Positions 5,559-13,435 are shown, numbered from the stretch's first letter. The stretch: DNA of 15,286 nt from DATEFF01 sp964586395 (GCA_964586395.1 CAZPGP010000021.1:1-15286); one strand, 5' to 3'. A program made the numbers and translations. Notes: generated by a model not told the origin, from the sequence alone.

Positions 5559-7730
5559 ATGGCAAAAAGAAAAAGACGTTCCAGTAAGAAGCAGTCTACG
5601 CCGCAGCACAATCTGCCCGAGGGTTTCTGGCAGCAAGCAACCGCGGTCGTTTTAGTTGTCGTGGCGTTATTGCTGGTCATCGCCATGTTTGGCGCAGGCG
5701 GTCCGCTCATGGAATCTATCCTGACGGCAGGGAAGTGGGCTCTCGGCTGGGCTATTTACCTCGTGCCAATCATCTTTGGCTACATCGCATTCGAAATTTT
5801 CCGCGCTGAGAACAATCGACTCCCATTTGTGCTCGAGTTCGGAACGGCATTATTCCTCATCTTCGTCGCTGGGTTCTTCCACCTATTCCTGGTCGATCCT
5901 GCCGACATGCAACTGGCAATGACCGGAGTTGGCGGTGGTATCGCTGGGTACTCTATCGACCGCGTCATGCTCAGCTTGCTCGATACCAAGACGTCAGGGC
6001 TTGTTCTGTTGGTTCTAGCATTCATTACGAGCTTATTTGTTCTGCGCATTTCGCCCGTTAGTGTCTTCCGCGCGCTTGGCTCGCTGTTCCGTCGTGAGCA
6101 ATTCAGTAGCGACGACAACAATCGTGCCGTGGCCGAACGTGCCGCCGCGCTCGATCAAAAGAGTAGCCCAATCGGTGAACTGAAGATGAACGAAGGCGTT
6201 CCTACGCTCGCGTCCATGAAGGCCCGAGGTGGCAGCCTCAAAAACAGCTTCGAGAAAAGCCCTCAGGAAGAGCAGCAGAGCGCGCTTACTATTGCGTCTG
6301 ACCCTAACTGGAAGTCTCCGAGCCTAGATCTCCTCGAGAAAAAGCAGTCACCAGCTGATGCCGGTGATGTGAAGCACAACGCGCAGGTCATCAAGGACAC
6401 GCTGGGCGAGTTTAGCATCGACGTCGACATGGAAGGCGCCAACATCGGTCCGAAGGTCACGCAGTATACCCTCAAACCGCCAGCCGGCGTGAAGTTGACG
6501 CGCATTACCGCGCTCGAAACCAATATTTCGCTTAATCTTGCGGCGTCTGCGATTCGTATCGAAGCGCCAATCCCTGGTCAGCGCGCCGTGGGTATCGAAG
6601 TGCCGAACGTGAAGGCTGCCGACGTGCGCCTGTACGGTGTGCTGAATTCCAACAGCTGGCAAAAGGCCGGCTCTCCGTTGACCTTTGCAATTGGTCGCGA
6701 CATTGCCGGCGAGCCAACGCTCGGCGAGCTAGAGAAGATGCCGCACCTTTTGATCGCTGGTGCGACTGGTTCTGGTAAGTCGGTCATGATCAACACCTTG
6801 CTTTCATCACTCTTGTACCGCAACAGTCCTTCAGATCTCAAACTTATCCTCGTCGACCCAAAGCAGGTTGAGCTCACGCCGTACAACGATATTCCGCACT
6901 TGCTCACGCCAGTCATCATCGAACCGGAGAAGTGTATTAGCGCGCTGAAGTGGGCGGTTAACGAGATGGAGCGCCGATACAGTTTGTTGGCGGAAGAGAA
7001 GGTCCGTAATATCAAGAGCTACAACGACCTCAAGAAACAAGACGGCGAAGGCATGCCATACATCGTGATCGTGATCGACGAGTTGGCCGATCTTATGATG
7101 CTCGCCGCTCGCGACGTTGAGGCGCTCATTGTTCGCCTGGCCCAGAAGGCTCGTGCCGTCGGTATCCACCTAGTGCTTGCGACCCAGCGCCCAAGCGTTG
7201 ATGTCATCACCGGTCTGATCAAGGCTAACGTACCTGCACGTATCGCATTTACGGTCGCTAGCCAGGTCGACAGTCGCACGATCCTCGACCAGATGGGAGC
7301 AGAGAAACTCCTTGGCCGTGGTGACATGCTCCTTTTGACCCCAGAACTTAGCAAGCCAAAGCGTATCCAGGGTGCGTTCGTTGGTGACGACGAAGTTGTG
7401 AAGGTTACCGATCACCTGCGCGCACAGCGCCCACCAGACTACGATCCAGAGATTGTTGCGCAGCCTGTTCAGTTGAACGGTAAGGGTGGGGTAGTGATGG
7501 ACTTTGACGGTGGTGGCGATGACGACATGTTCAAAGACGCCGTACGCGTTGTGTGTGAGAGCGGCAAGGCCAGCGCCAGCTTGCTTCAGCGCCGCCTGCG
7601 CGTTGGCTATGCGCGTGCCGCCCGACTTATCGAAACCATGGAAGAACAAGGCATCGTCGGTCCAGCCGATGGCGCCCGCCCTCGCGACGTCCTTATCAGC
7701 AGCCCTGACGATTTGAATCCCGGCGAGTAG
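5559..7730 (+). CDS. ftsK: DNA translocase FtsK/SpoIIIE family
   Basis: FtsK is a membrane-anchored ATP-driven double-stranded DNA pump that clears chromosome ends through the division septum. The 723-residue product begins with a basic stretch (KRKRRSSKK), then about four membrane spans between residues 25 and 166, a charged linker (about 170-260), and the alpha/beta motor domains. Walker A is GATGSGKS (401-408) and Walker B is VIVIDE (503-508) followed by LADLMM. LATQRPSVDVITG and FTVASQVDSRTILDQMGAEKLLGRGDML are strong family signatures. The last 70 residues (from about 655) form the winged-helix gamma domain that reads DNA orientation sequences. Length is typical for SpoIIIE/FtsK of small genomes. 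It stands alone behind its own promoter. No clear Shine-Dalgarno precedes the ATG and the leader is about 12 bases, so initiation may be nearly leaderless. Identification is firm. Confidence 0.97.
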   Translation: MAKRKRRSSKKQSTPQHNLPEGFWQQATAVVLVVVALLLVIAMFGAGGPLMESILTAGKWALGWAIYLVPIIFGYIAFEIFRAENNRLPFVLEFGTALFLIFVAGFFHLFLVDPADMQLAMTGVGGGIAGYSIDRVMLSLLDTKTSGLVLLVLAFITSLFVLRISPVSVFRALGSLFRREQFSSDDNNRAVAERAAALDQKSSPIGELKMNEGVPTLASMKARGGSLKNSFEKSPQEEQQSALTIASDPNWKSPSLDLLEKKQSPADAGDVKHNAQVIKDTLGEFSIDVDMEGANIGPKVTQYTLKPPAGVKLTRITALETNISLNLAASAIRIEAPIPGQRAVGIEVPNVKAADVRLYGVLNSNSWQKAGSPLTFAIGRDIAGEPTLGELEKMPHLLIAGATGSGKSVMINTLLSSLLYRNSPSDLKLILVDPKQVELTPYNDIPHLLTPVIIEPEKCISALKWAVNEMERRYSLLAEEKVRNIKSYNDLKKQDGEGMPYIVIVIDELADLMMLAARDVEALIVRLAQKARAVGIHLVLATQRPSVDVITGLIKANVPARIAFTVASQVDSRTILDQMGAEKLLGRGDMLLLTPELSKPKRIQGAFVGDDEVVKVTDHLRAQRPPDYDPEIVAQPVQLNGKGGVVMDFDGGGDDDMFKDAVRVVCESGKASASLLQRRLRVGYARAARLIETMEEQGIVGPADGARPRDVLISSPDDLNPGE

Positions 7731-7752
7731 TTTACCTTCAGGGGTAGCAGGG

Positions 7753-7781
7753 TTGATTTTAATCTGTTTCTATTGTAGAAT
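7753..7781 (+). promoter_or_regulatory. Promoter of the acyltransferase gene
   Basis: TTGATT (7753-7758), a 17-base spacer and TAGAAT (7776-7781, 5 of 6 to consensus). The predicted start is near 7788, giving a leader of about 83 bases. It is AT-rich and of the same style as the core-gene promoters, unlike the GC-rich gene it would drive. Confidence 0.6.
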
Positions 7782-7870
7782 TGCCTAGTTGTGCTTGGCC
7801 CCGCGCAGTTACTGCTCGGAGGCTTTGTTGTACCCTGCATCGTTAGACTCACTACCAGGCAAGGTGGGGA

Positions 7871-9883
7871 ATGGAAAACCAACTCGAAACCGCAGTCCGG
7901 CTCCGAAAGTACCGACCGGACGTTCAGGGTCTGCGTGCACTGGCCATCGCAATGGTGGTCCTGTGGCACGTGGGCATCTGGGACGTCCACGGTGGCGTCA
8001 TCGTCAGCTTCGTCCTTTCCGGCTTCCTGATCGGCCGCCAGCTCCTGCTGGAGGTCGGCGACACCGGCAAGATCAAGCTCGGCGAGTTCTGGGCACGTCG
8101 AATGCGGCGGTTGGCGCCGGGAATGGCAATCGTTGCAGTCGCGACGATCGTCTTCTCCTGGATCTTCGCTTCGCCGCTCCGCTTCCGCGAGCACGCCACC
8201 GACGGTATCTACGCGGTTGGCAGCGTGCTCAACTGGCGCTTGGCCGAGAACGGCACCGACTACTTTCAGAACAACGGCTCACAGACGCCGTACCAGCATT
8301 TCTGGTCGCTGGGCATCGAGGAGCAGTTCTACCTCGTGTTCCCGCTGCTGCTGGTGGCCGTGGCGTGGTTGAGCCGCAAGCTCTTCAAGAACCGCCTGCT
8401 GATCTGCGTCATGCTGGTCGGCGTGATCGGTCTGTCGTTCACTCTGTCTGTCATCCAGACCAACACCAACCAGCCGCTGGCGTACTTCGGCTCGCACACG
8501 CACATGTGGGAGCTGGGTGTCGGCGTGCTGCTGGCGCTGTTCGCTGAGGGGCTGTCCCGCATGAACCAGGCCTTCGCCGCGATCATCTCGTGGCTGGGAT
8601 TGGCTGGCATCATCGTGACCGGCATGCTCATCGACGACACCACGCCGCTGCCGGGCTACGCCTTCGCAGGCACGGTTATCGGCACGGCCATGGTCATCGC
8701 CGGTGGCTGCGCCAACCCGACGTACGGTGCGGAGTGGGCGCTGAAGCGCAAGTTCCCGGAACTGGTGGCGAAGGTCAGCTACGGCTGGTACCTCTTCCAC
8801 TGGCCCATGCTGGTCCTGTGGCCCGACATCGTCGGACACGAGATCACCTACGGAGACAGGTGGCGTATCGCTTTGGGCTCGTTGGCCCTGGCGGCCGGCA
8901 TGTTCTACGCGCTGGAAAGCAAGGTCCGCGCCAACAAGCGCCTCGTCACGATCCCGTGGCGTGGCCTGCTGGCCGGAGCGTCCACGACCGCGGTCGCTGC
9001 CGCGGCCCTGGCTCTCGCGCTGATCGTGCCACTGAACCTCCAGACGTCACCCGCAACGGCGGCGGATGCGGCTCAGACCGTCAGCCTCGACTCCGTCAAG
9101 CTGGCGGCTGGTCAGCAGAACCTGCCGAGCAACATTCAGCCCAGTCTGGTCAACGCGCCCGAAGACATCGCAAACTTCGGGTGTATCGATCAGATCGCGG
9201 ACAAGACGTTCAAGCTGCGAAGCGGTTGCATCATCGGTGACATCACGTCCAGCCGGACGATGGTGGTCATCGGTGACTCGCACGCCTGGCAGTGGGGTGA
9301 CGCTTTCGACGAGATCGGCAAGCAACTCAAGGTGAAGGTCGTGACCATCACCAAGAGCGGCTGCTCGGCGGAGGCCTACAAGATCCACAACGACCAGCTC
9401 GGCCGCGATTACACCGAGTGTGACACGTGGCGTCAGTCGGCCATGGCCGCCATCGGTGAGCTGCACCCGCAGGTCATCGTGGTCACGAGCCGTGCTCGCC
9501 GCGAGGCAACCAAGGAAGGCGCCGAGTCCACCTTCAGCCAGCTCCGGAACACCGGCGCGAAGCTGATCTACATGACCGACACCCCGCACCCCGGGGTGAA
9601 CATCCCGGACTGCCTGGCCACCCACACATCCAACGTGGCGGCCTGCGACCGACCGGTCGACAAGACGGTGGAGTACCCCGAGGCTCGCGCCATGGAACGT
9701 GAGGTGGCGCAGAAGTACGGCGCGGTCGTCGTGGACGTCCTGCCGGCCTTCTGTACCGCAACGACCTGTCCGCCGGTGATCGGTGGTCGGATCGTGTACT
9801 TCGATGACAGCCATGTCACGGCCAGCTACGCGCTCGCCCTGGCTCCGTTCCTGGAGCCGGCGATGCGAGTCGCACTGTCCTGA
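7871..9883 (+). CDS. Membrane acyltransferase with C-terminal SGNH domain (OafA/YrhL type)
   Basis: Proteins of this build move an acyl group, often acetyl, across the membrane and onto a surface glycan such as lipopolysaccharide O-antigen, teichoic acid or peptidoglycan. The N-terminal part (about 1-390) is an acyltransferase-3 domain: YRPDVQGLRALAIAMVVLWH with the conserved His, FVLSGFLIGRQL, RRMRRLAPG, FWSLGIEEQFYLVFP, YGWYLFHWP, with about ten hydrophobic spans. The outer C-terminal part carries the SGNH hydrolase triad: GDSH at 468-471 (nucleophile Ser470) and DDSH at 645-648 (Asp645, His648). The full length of 670 aa is typical. The start ATG 7871 has AAGGTGGGG just upstream. Composition is GC-rich (line 8101-8160 counts 62%), and the gene ends in a GC-rich hairpin. 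It converges with a glycosyltransferase gene, suggesting joint work on a surface polysaccharide. The acceptor is unknown. Confidence 0.92.
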   Translation: MENQLETAVRLRKYRPDVQGLRALAIAMVVLWHVGIWDVHGGVIVSFVLSGFLIGRQLLLEVGDTGKIKLGEFWARRMRRLAPGMAIVAVATIVFSWIFASPLRFREHATDGIYAVGSVLNWRLAENGTDYFQNNGSQTPYQHFWSLGIEEQFYLVFPLLLVAVAWLSRKLFKNRLLICVMLVGVIGLSFTLSVIQTNTNQPLAYFGSHTHMWELGVGVLLALFAEGLSRMNQAFAAIISWLGLAGIIVTGMLIDDTTPLPGYAFAGTVIGTAMVIAGGCANPTYGAEWALKRKFPELVAKVSYGWYLFHWPMLVLWPDIVGHEITYGDRWRIALGSLALAAGMFYALESKVRANKRLVTIPWRGLLAGASTTAVAAAALALALIVPLNLQTSPATAADAAQTVSLDSVKLAAGQQNLPSNIQPSLVNAPEDIANFGCIDQIADKTFKLRSGCIIGDITSSRTMVVIGDSHAWQWGDAFDEIGKQLKVKVVTITKSGCSAEAYKIHNDQLGRDYTECDTWRQSAMAAIGELHPQVIVVTSRARREATKEGAESTFSQLRNTGAKLIYMTDTPHPGVNIPDCLATHTSNVAACDRPVDKTVEYPEARAMEREVAQKYGAVVVDVLPAFCTATTCPPVIGGRIVYFDDSHVTASYALALAPFLEPAMRVALS

Positions 9884-9890
9884 CACGACC

Positions 9891-9928
9891 GTGGCCCGCC
9901 CGAGGAGAGACAACCTCGGGCGGGCCAC
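9891..9928 (+). terminator. GC-rich hairpin terminator of the acyltransferase gene
   Basis: A perfect 15-bp stem (9891-9905 with 9914-9928) around an 8-base loop, eight bases after the stop codon; an extra C-G pair (9890-9929) can extend it. There is no U-tract. This style is common in high-GC Actinobacteria and differs from the U-tract hairpins of pnp and efp here. Confidence 0.75.
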
Positions 9929-9986
9929 GTAAGGAATTTTGAACTTATAGTGAATCGTAAATAATTTCAGTTGTACGGGTCGCCCC

Positions 9987-10012
9987 GCACCCAGGCAGTG
10001 ATGCCCGGGCGC
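9987..10012 (-). terminator. GC-rich hairpin terminator of the glycosyltransferase gene
   Basis: Read on the minus strand, GCGCCCGGGCA pairs with TGCCTGGGTGC (11 bp with two G-U pairs) around TCAC. It begins about 32 bases past the stop codon at 10044-10046 and has no directly adjoining U-tract. It faces the acyltransferase terminator across about 57 bases of AT-rich DNA. Confidence 0.55.
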
Positions 10013-10043
10013 GAGGCTGAACCCCACGCAGCCAGTCGTTCGA

Positions 10044-11462
10044 TCAGACCGGCTTGGCGACTCCGTCGAATGTCCGCCGCACACCCAGGAAGTGCTTGGC
10101 CGCCCCGTAGGTCCCGCCCCACGCCTCCAGGAGGGAGAAGTAGGCGATGCCCGGGATCAGCAGCAGCTTGTGCAGTAGGGAGGCGGACTTACGGCCAGAC
10201 GCCAGAGCGTTCTGCCGCAGCCCCTCCCAGTATGCCCAGTAGGTGTAGGACACGGAGATGACCCAGAAGGGCGCCAGCCACGCGGTGACGGGCGCGACGT
10301 TGAAGTCACCGACCATGAAGGAGATGAAGGCCACCACCAGCACGGGCTGGAAGATGCCGGTGGCCCAGACGAGCATGTTGTGCAGGATGAGCAGCCGCTC
10401 GCGCAGCGGGATCTCGCTGTTGAGTGCGAGGCCCATCATGCCCCATGCCCAGCGGCCACGCTGCTTGCCTGCGAAGTCCCAGGCACTGGTCGGCGGGGCG
10501 CCGAAGCATCGTGCCGGTACCCAGGCCGAACGACCGGGGTAGCGCCCGCAGAACACCAGCGCCTTGTGGGAGTCCTCGACCAGCTCGTCAGGACCGAAGT
10601 CCCAGCCGATCGCGGCGTCCACACGGGCACGCCACAGGGCGTTCTCGCCGTGCAGGCCCGCCCACGGCGTACCGCTGGCGGTCGTCGTCGGGAATCGACC
10701 CATGTCGTCGAAGGTGCGGATGGAATCTGCCAGCCAGAGCCACAGGTTCTCTGCGTCCTGTCGCCGGTAGGCGAGGATGCCCTGTGCTAGGTGGCTGCGC
10801 TCCGGATTGTCCGGGCCGTTCGCCGCGATGAAGGCCGCGAACTTGCGCGACGCACACTCCGCGGTGGCGGTGTCGTCGTCCAGGTAGTAGTTCCACAGAG
10901 CCTCGGGGATGTTGCCGAGACCGCCGTACCGCGCGACCAGCTGGTCGATGTAGTACTGGAGGGCGCGACCCTTGAACTCGGTTCCGTTGGGGGTCCGGTA
11001 GTCCTCGGGGACTACGACGAGCGTGGCGTTGATCGATCGCGCGAGGCGCATGATCTCAGCCATCGCTTCGCAGCCCTCGTCGGTGAGGATGTGGATGCGG
11101 ACGTTGGGCAGGTGGGTGGTCATCGCGGGAGCCGAGGCCACGACGCGGGTGAGCGCGCCGAGTGCCGTGAACCTGCCGACGGTCGTGATGACGACGTTGA
11201 CGGGTTCGTCCGAGCTGACCGGGTCGTCTTCTGCCGGCTGCTGCTTGATGAGCCGCCGACTCTTGAACGCACCGATGATCCCGATGACGCCGACCCCGAA
11301 GGGCACCGTCCAGACGATCGTGGTGTACCAGTTGATGACGCCGGTCGCGGGCTGGTAGTAGAAGAAAGCGATCAGGCTCCAGATGAGGAACCAGGCCGCC
11401 AACGTCCACCAGCGCGCCGGCTTCACCTCCAGCGGGGACGCTTGCATGCGATGCGTTGCCAC
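10044..11462 (-). CDS. Processive GT2 glycosyltransferase, membrane-bound
   Basis: Processive family 2 glycosyltransferases build polysaccharide or glycolipid chains at the inner face of the membrane. I chose GTG 11462 as start because GAAGGA (11474-11469) lies six bases upstream. A longer frame from TTG 11510 would begin inside a -10-like TATAAT. The product has 472 aa. Two membrane spans lie near the N-terminus (segments AAWFLIWSLIAFFYY and VWTVPFGVGVIGIIGAF). The catalytic domain has VNVVITTVGRF, DDD (195-197), GENALWRARVDAAIGWDFG, ED (296-297) and QRGRW (334-338), the D, DxD, ED, QxxRW pattern of chain-forming enzymes. Several more membrane spans follow. The KQRGRW region recalls egghead-type mannosyltransferases, but the sugar cannot be read from sequence. 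GC is high (line 10561-10620 counts 68%). It converges with the acyltransferase gene. Confidence 0.85.
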   Translation of the reverse strand: MATHRMQASPLEVKPARWWTLAAWFLIWSLIAFFYYQPATGVINWYTTIVWTVPFGVGVIGIIGAFKSRRLIKQQPAEDDPVSSDEPVNVVITTVGRFTALGALTRVVASAPAMTTHLPNVRIHILTDEGCEAMAEIMRLARSINATLVVVPEDYRTPNGTEFKGRALQYYIDQLVARYGGLGNIPEALWNYYLDDDTATAECASRKFAAFIAANGPDNPERSHLAQGILAYRRQDAENLWLWLADSIRTFDDMGRFPTTTASGTPWAGLHGENALWRARVDAAIGWDFGPDELVEDSHKALVFCGRYPGRSAWVPARCFGAPPTSAWDFAGKQRGRWAWGMMGLALNSEIPLRERLLILHNMLVWATGIFQPVLVVAFISFMVGDFNVAPVTAWLAPFWVISVSYTYWAYWEGLRQNALASGRKSASLLHKLLLIPGIAYFSLLEAWGGTYGAAKHFLGVRRTFDGVAKPV

Positions 11463-11509
11463 GTGAAGTCCTTCGTCTTGTGTCCGACTAGTCGGAGTTG
11501 TGGGGTTCA

Positions 11510-11515
11510 ATTATA
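11510..11515 (-). promoter_or_regulatory. Possible -10 element for the glycosyltransferase gene
   Basis: TATAAT on the minus strand, about 48 bases before the GTG start. No acceptable -35 lies 17 bases upstream, where the sequence is GCGCGG. The 13-mer GCTATAATTGAAC here (minus, 11517-11505) also occurs at the UDG promoter (plus, 2580-2592). Confidence 0.35.
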
Positions 11516-11792
11516 GCGCCCGACCGTGAAGGCCGCGCGCTACGTTCGGATATACTTTAACATCTGTAGTCTTATATGGCAATAACTTATGACATGAAAT
11601 GTTGGCTAGCGCTAGGGTTGGTCAAATTGAAGTATATTTTTTACAACGATCAACAGATTGAACATGATTTTACAAACTGACCCAAACATTTGTACTTTGT
11701 AGATGTCGACAAACTCACAGGAAAAAGATTTTTACATTATAAGAAAGTTAATTTGGAGCATAGAACTGGGGTAGGTAGCTTACAATAAACAT
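11516..11792. other. AT-rich gene-free stretch
   Basis: Apart from a short GC-rich edge up to about 11548, this stretch is AT-rich (line 11641-11700 counts 32% GC). I see no convincing gene. A 34-codon frame at 11576-11680 has no ribosome site. A perfect 10-base palindrome, CTAGCGCTAG, lies at 11606-11615 and could be a protein-binding site, but nothing else supports that. Confidence 0.6.
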
Positions 11793-11821
11793 TTGCGTTT
11801 TGAATGGTAACTCGGTATGAT
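11793..11821 (+). promoter_or_regulatory. Promoter of the beta-helix protein gene
   Basis: TTGCGT (11793-11798), a 17-base spacer and TATGAT (11816-11821). The predicted start is near 11828, giving a leader of about 105 bases that contains a perfect 11-bp hairpin. Confidence 0.6.
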
Positions 11822-11854
11822 ATACAGGTTTGCTAAACAAAATATAAACGTTAT

Positions 11855-11894
11855 AAAAAACGGCTCCTTTAGTTTGGTGTGAGAAACTAAAGGA
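11855..11894 (-). terminator. Hairpin with U-tract on the minus strand, within the beta-helix gene leader
   Basis: TCCTTTAGTTT (11865-11875) pairs perfectly with AAACTAAAGGA (11884-11894) around an 8-base loop. On the minus strand the stem is followed, after GCCG, by six T (11860-11855), a classic terminator. On the plus strand no U-run follows, so there it is a leader hairpin. No minus-strand gene is visible to its right before 15286. Confidence 0.5.
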
Positions 11895-11932
11895 CTTGAA
11901 GACCCTACGCGCCAAGAGGGAGTCTATTCGCT

Positions 11933-13396
11933 ATGTCTCGTTTGCCAATGCCAGGCGCAGACGTGGGAGTTTGGGGGAGCGTTCTTAACGATTTCCTGCT
12001 TACGGAACACAATATTGATGGAAGTTTGAAAGTCCGTGATGAGCTGGCCTCTATAAGGGGTAAGGTCAACACGGCACTACAACGGTCGGAGAGAGACGAG
12101 CCAAATGGCTATCCGTCCCTCGATGCAGACGGTATGGTTTCTACGGCACGACTTGGGGACGGCCAGGCCAACGGCATGACTTTTCTGCGCGGCGACCAAG
12201 CCTGGGTTACAGTGCCCGTTCCGTCGGACGCCACGACGGACACAAAGGGAATCGTCCAGCTCACCGGTGACCTAGGCGGCACCTCGGCTATGCCAACTGT
12301 CCCAGGGTTGGCAAATAAGATCGACAAACATTCACTCCTGCACAATGTGAAGGAGTATGGCGCTGTAGGCGACGGCGTTACCGACGATACAGATGCCATC
12401 ACGCTCGCACTTGCTGCTGGTGGCATTACGTTCTTCCCGGCAGGCGTGTACATTCATCGAGGGCTGGTCCTCGGGAGTGGTGCATACCTACTGGGTGTGG
12501 GCGCTGGTGGCTATGTCAAAAATTACGCACCAGCCTATCAGCCTTCAGTTCCTCAGGGTGAGCGTTCGACGCTCAAGCTCAAGGACGGCGCGAATGTCCA
12601 CTGTATCACCATTCCCGCCGGCACTGCCCATGGTCTCATCGAGTGTCTGGAAATTGACGGCAATAAAGCCAATCAAACCAGCGGCAGCGGGTATGGCATA
12701 TGTCTCCAGAACGCTACGTACGCAGAGGAGGCGCAGTGGAAATTCAACAAGGTTTATGTGCACGATGTGCGCATTCATGGTCTCTATATTGGGGCGAACC
12801 GGCAGGGGTGCACATCGTCGCAATCGGTCTATTTTGGATGCGGAACTAATGATGCGACCGGTGGCAGCGGTATCGTGATCGCCGGCACAGACACAACCAT
12901 AGATGCCTGCCTTGTGGGTGTGTCATGGAGCGATAGTATAAAGGTTTTGTCCTCTGTAAATCGCATCACTAACACCGAAGTTTTCTCGAATATCCTGTCC
13001 GGCTCAGGGGCTGGTGCAGGCATCGCCTTCGCCGACAGTATGGGCTGTTCAAGGAATATCATCAGCGGTTGCACTATCGACCGTTGCGCGGGACACGGGG
13101 TCTATATCGGGACGAGCGCGGTAAGCAATACGTTCGTTGCGAACATCTTCCATTCCAACAGCCAGAAGGCGAACGGCGCGTCGTTTCATTTCTATGCAAA
13201 AGAGAACGGTAATCAGCTCATCGGCAATCAATTCTATCGTAACGACGCTGGTGCAAGCAGTAATAAGCCAAACTATGCTGTGTTCATTTCTGCGGGTAAG
13301 ACTTTATACGGCAAAAACCAGAACGCGGTGGAGGCGGCGTCCTACAATACCGCAGCGGTGAACGACTCGGCATTGCTTGTCGCACCCAATCTGTAA
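11933..13396 (+). CDS. Tailspike-like protein with pectate-lyase-type beta-helix
   Basis: The product (487 aa) has the layout of phage tail fibres and tailspikes. The N-terminal segment (LPMPGADVGVWGSVLNDFLL, then EHNIDGSLKVRDE) resembles a particle-anchoring motif. A linker follows with GIVQLTGDLGGTSAMPTVPG. Then comes NVKEYGAVGDGVTDDTDAI (138-156), the typical opening of pectate-lyase-superfamily right-handed beta-helices. The rest holds repeated beta-helix-like turns such as GSGYGICLQNATY, GGSGIVIAGTDTTIDAC, SGAGAGIAFADS and GHGVYIGTSAVSNTFVANIF. Such proteins often bind or cleave polysaccharide. There is no signal peptide or membrane span, so if it acts outside the cell it needs a particle or special secretion. 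Start ATG 11933 has AGAGGGA 11 bases upstream. No other phage structural gene is in the window. The fold is fairly sure; enzyme activity is not. Confidence 0.8.
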   Translation: MSRLPMPGADVGVWGSVLNDFLLTEHNIDGSLKVRDELASIRGKVNTALQRSERDEPNGYPSLDADGMVSTARLGDGQANGMTFLRGDQAWVTVPVPSDATTDTKGIVQLTGDLGGTSAMPTVPGLANKIDKHSLLHNVKEYGAVGDGVTDDTDAITLALAAGGITFFPAGVYIHRGLVLGSGAYLLGVGAGGYVKNYAPAYQPSVPQGERSTLKLKDGANVHCITIPAGTAHGLIECLEIDGNKANQTSGSGYGICLQNATYAEEAQWKFNKVYVHDVRIHGLYIGANRQGCTSSQSVYFGCGTNDATGGSGIVIAGTDTTIDACLVGVSWSDSIKVLSSVNRITNTEVFSNILSGSGAGAGIAFADSMGCSRNIISGCTIDRCAGHGVYIGTSAVSNTFVANIFHSNSQKANGASFHFYAKENGNQLIGNQFYRNDAGASSNKPNYAVFISAGKTLYGKNQNAVEAASYNTAAVNDSALLVAPNL

Positions 13397-13400
13397 TGGC

Positions 13401-13429
13401 TTGTCAGGACCTCTGATTTATAGTACAAT
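13401..13429 (+). promoter_or_regulatory. Promoter of the rpsF-ssb-rpsR-efp operon
   Basis: TTGTCA (13401-13406, 5 of 6), a 17-base spacer and TACAAT (13424-13429, 5 of 6). The predicted start is near 13436, giving an 81-base leader. It lies only four bases past the beta-helix gene stop. Confidence 0.75.
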
Positions 13430-13435
13430 TACATC

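Noticed and set aside
9949..9977. TTGAAC-17-TAATTT promoter-like pair between the convergent genes
   Set aside because: The -10 is poor and it would only transcribe antisense to the glycosyltransferase gene.
7871..10084. Long overlapping frames on both strands across the acyltransferase gene
   Set aside because: High-GC coding DNA leaves the other frames open; they have odd Arg/His/Gly-rich composition and no start signals.
10791..11516. 241-codon plus-strand frame opposite the glycosyltransferase
   Set aside because: It is a shadow of the well-supported minus-strand gene with its D, DDD, ED and QRGRW motifs.
11576..11680. 34-codon frame MAITYDMKCWLALGLVKLKY... in the AT-rich spacer
   Set aside because: No ribosome site, no recognisable feature, and such a short frame is expected by chance.
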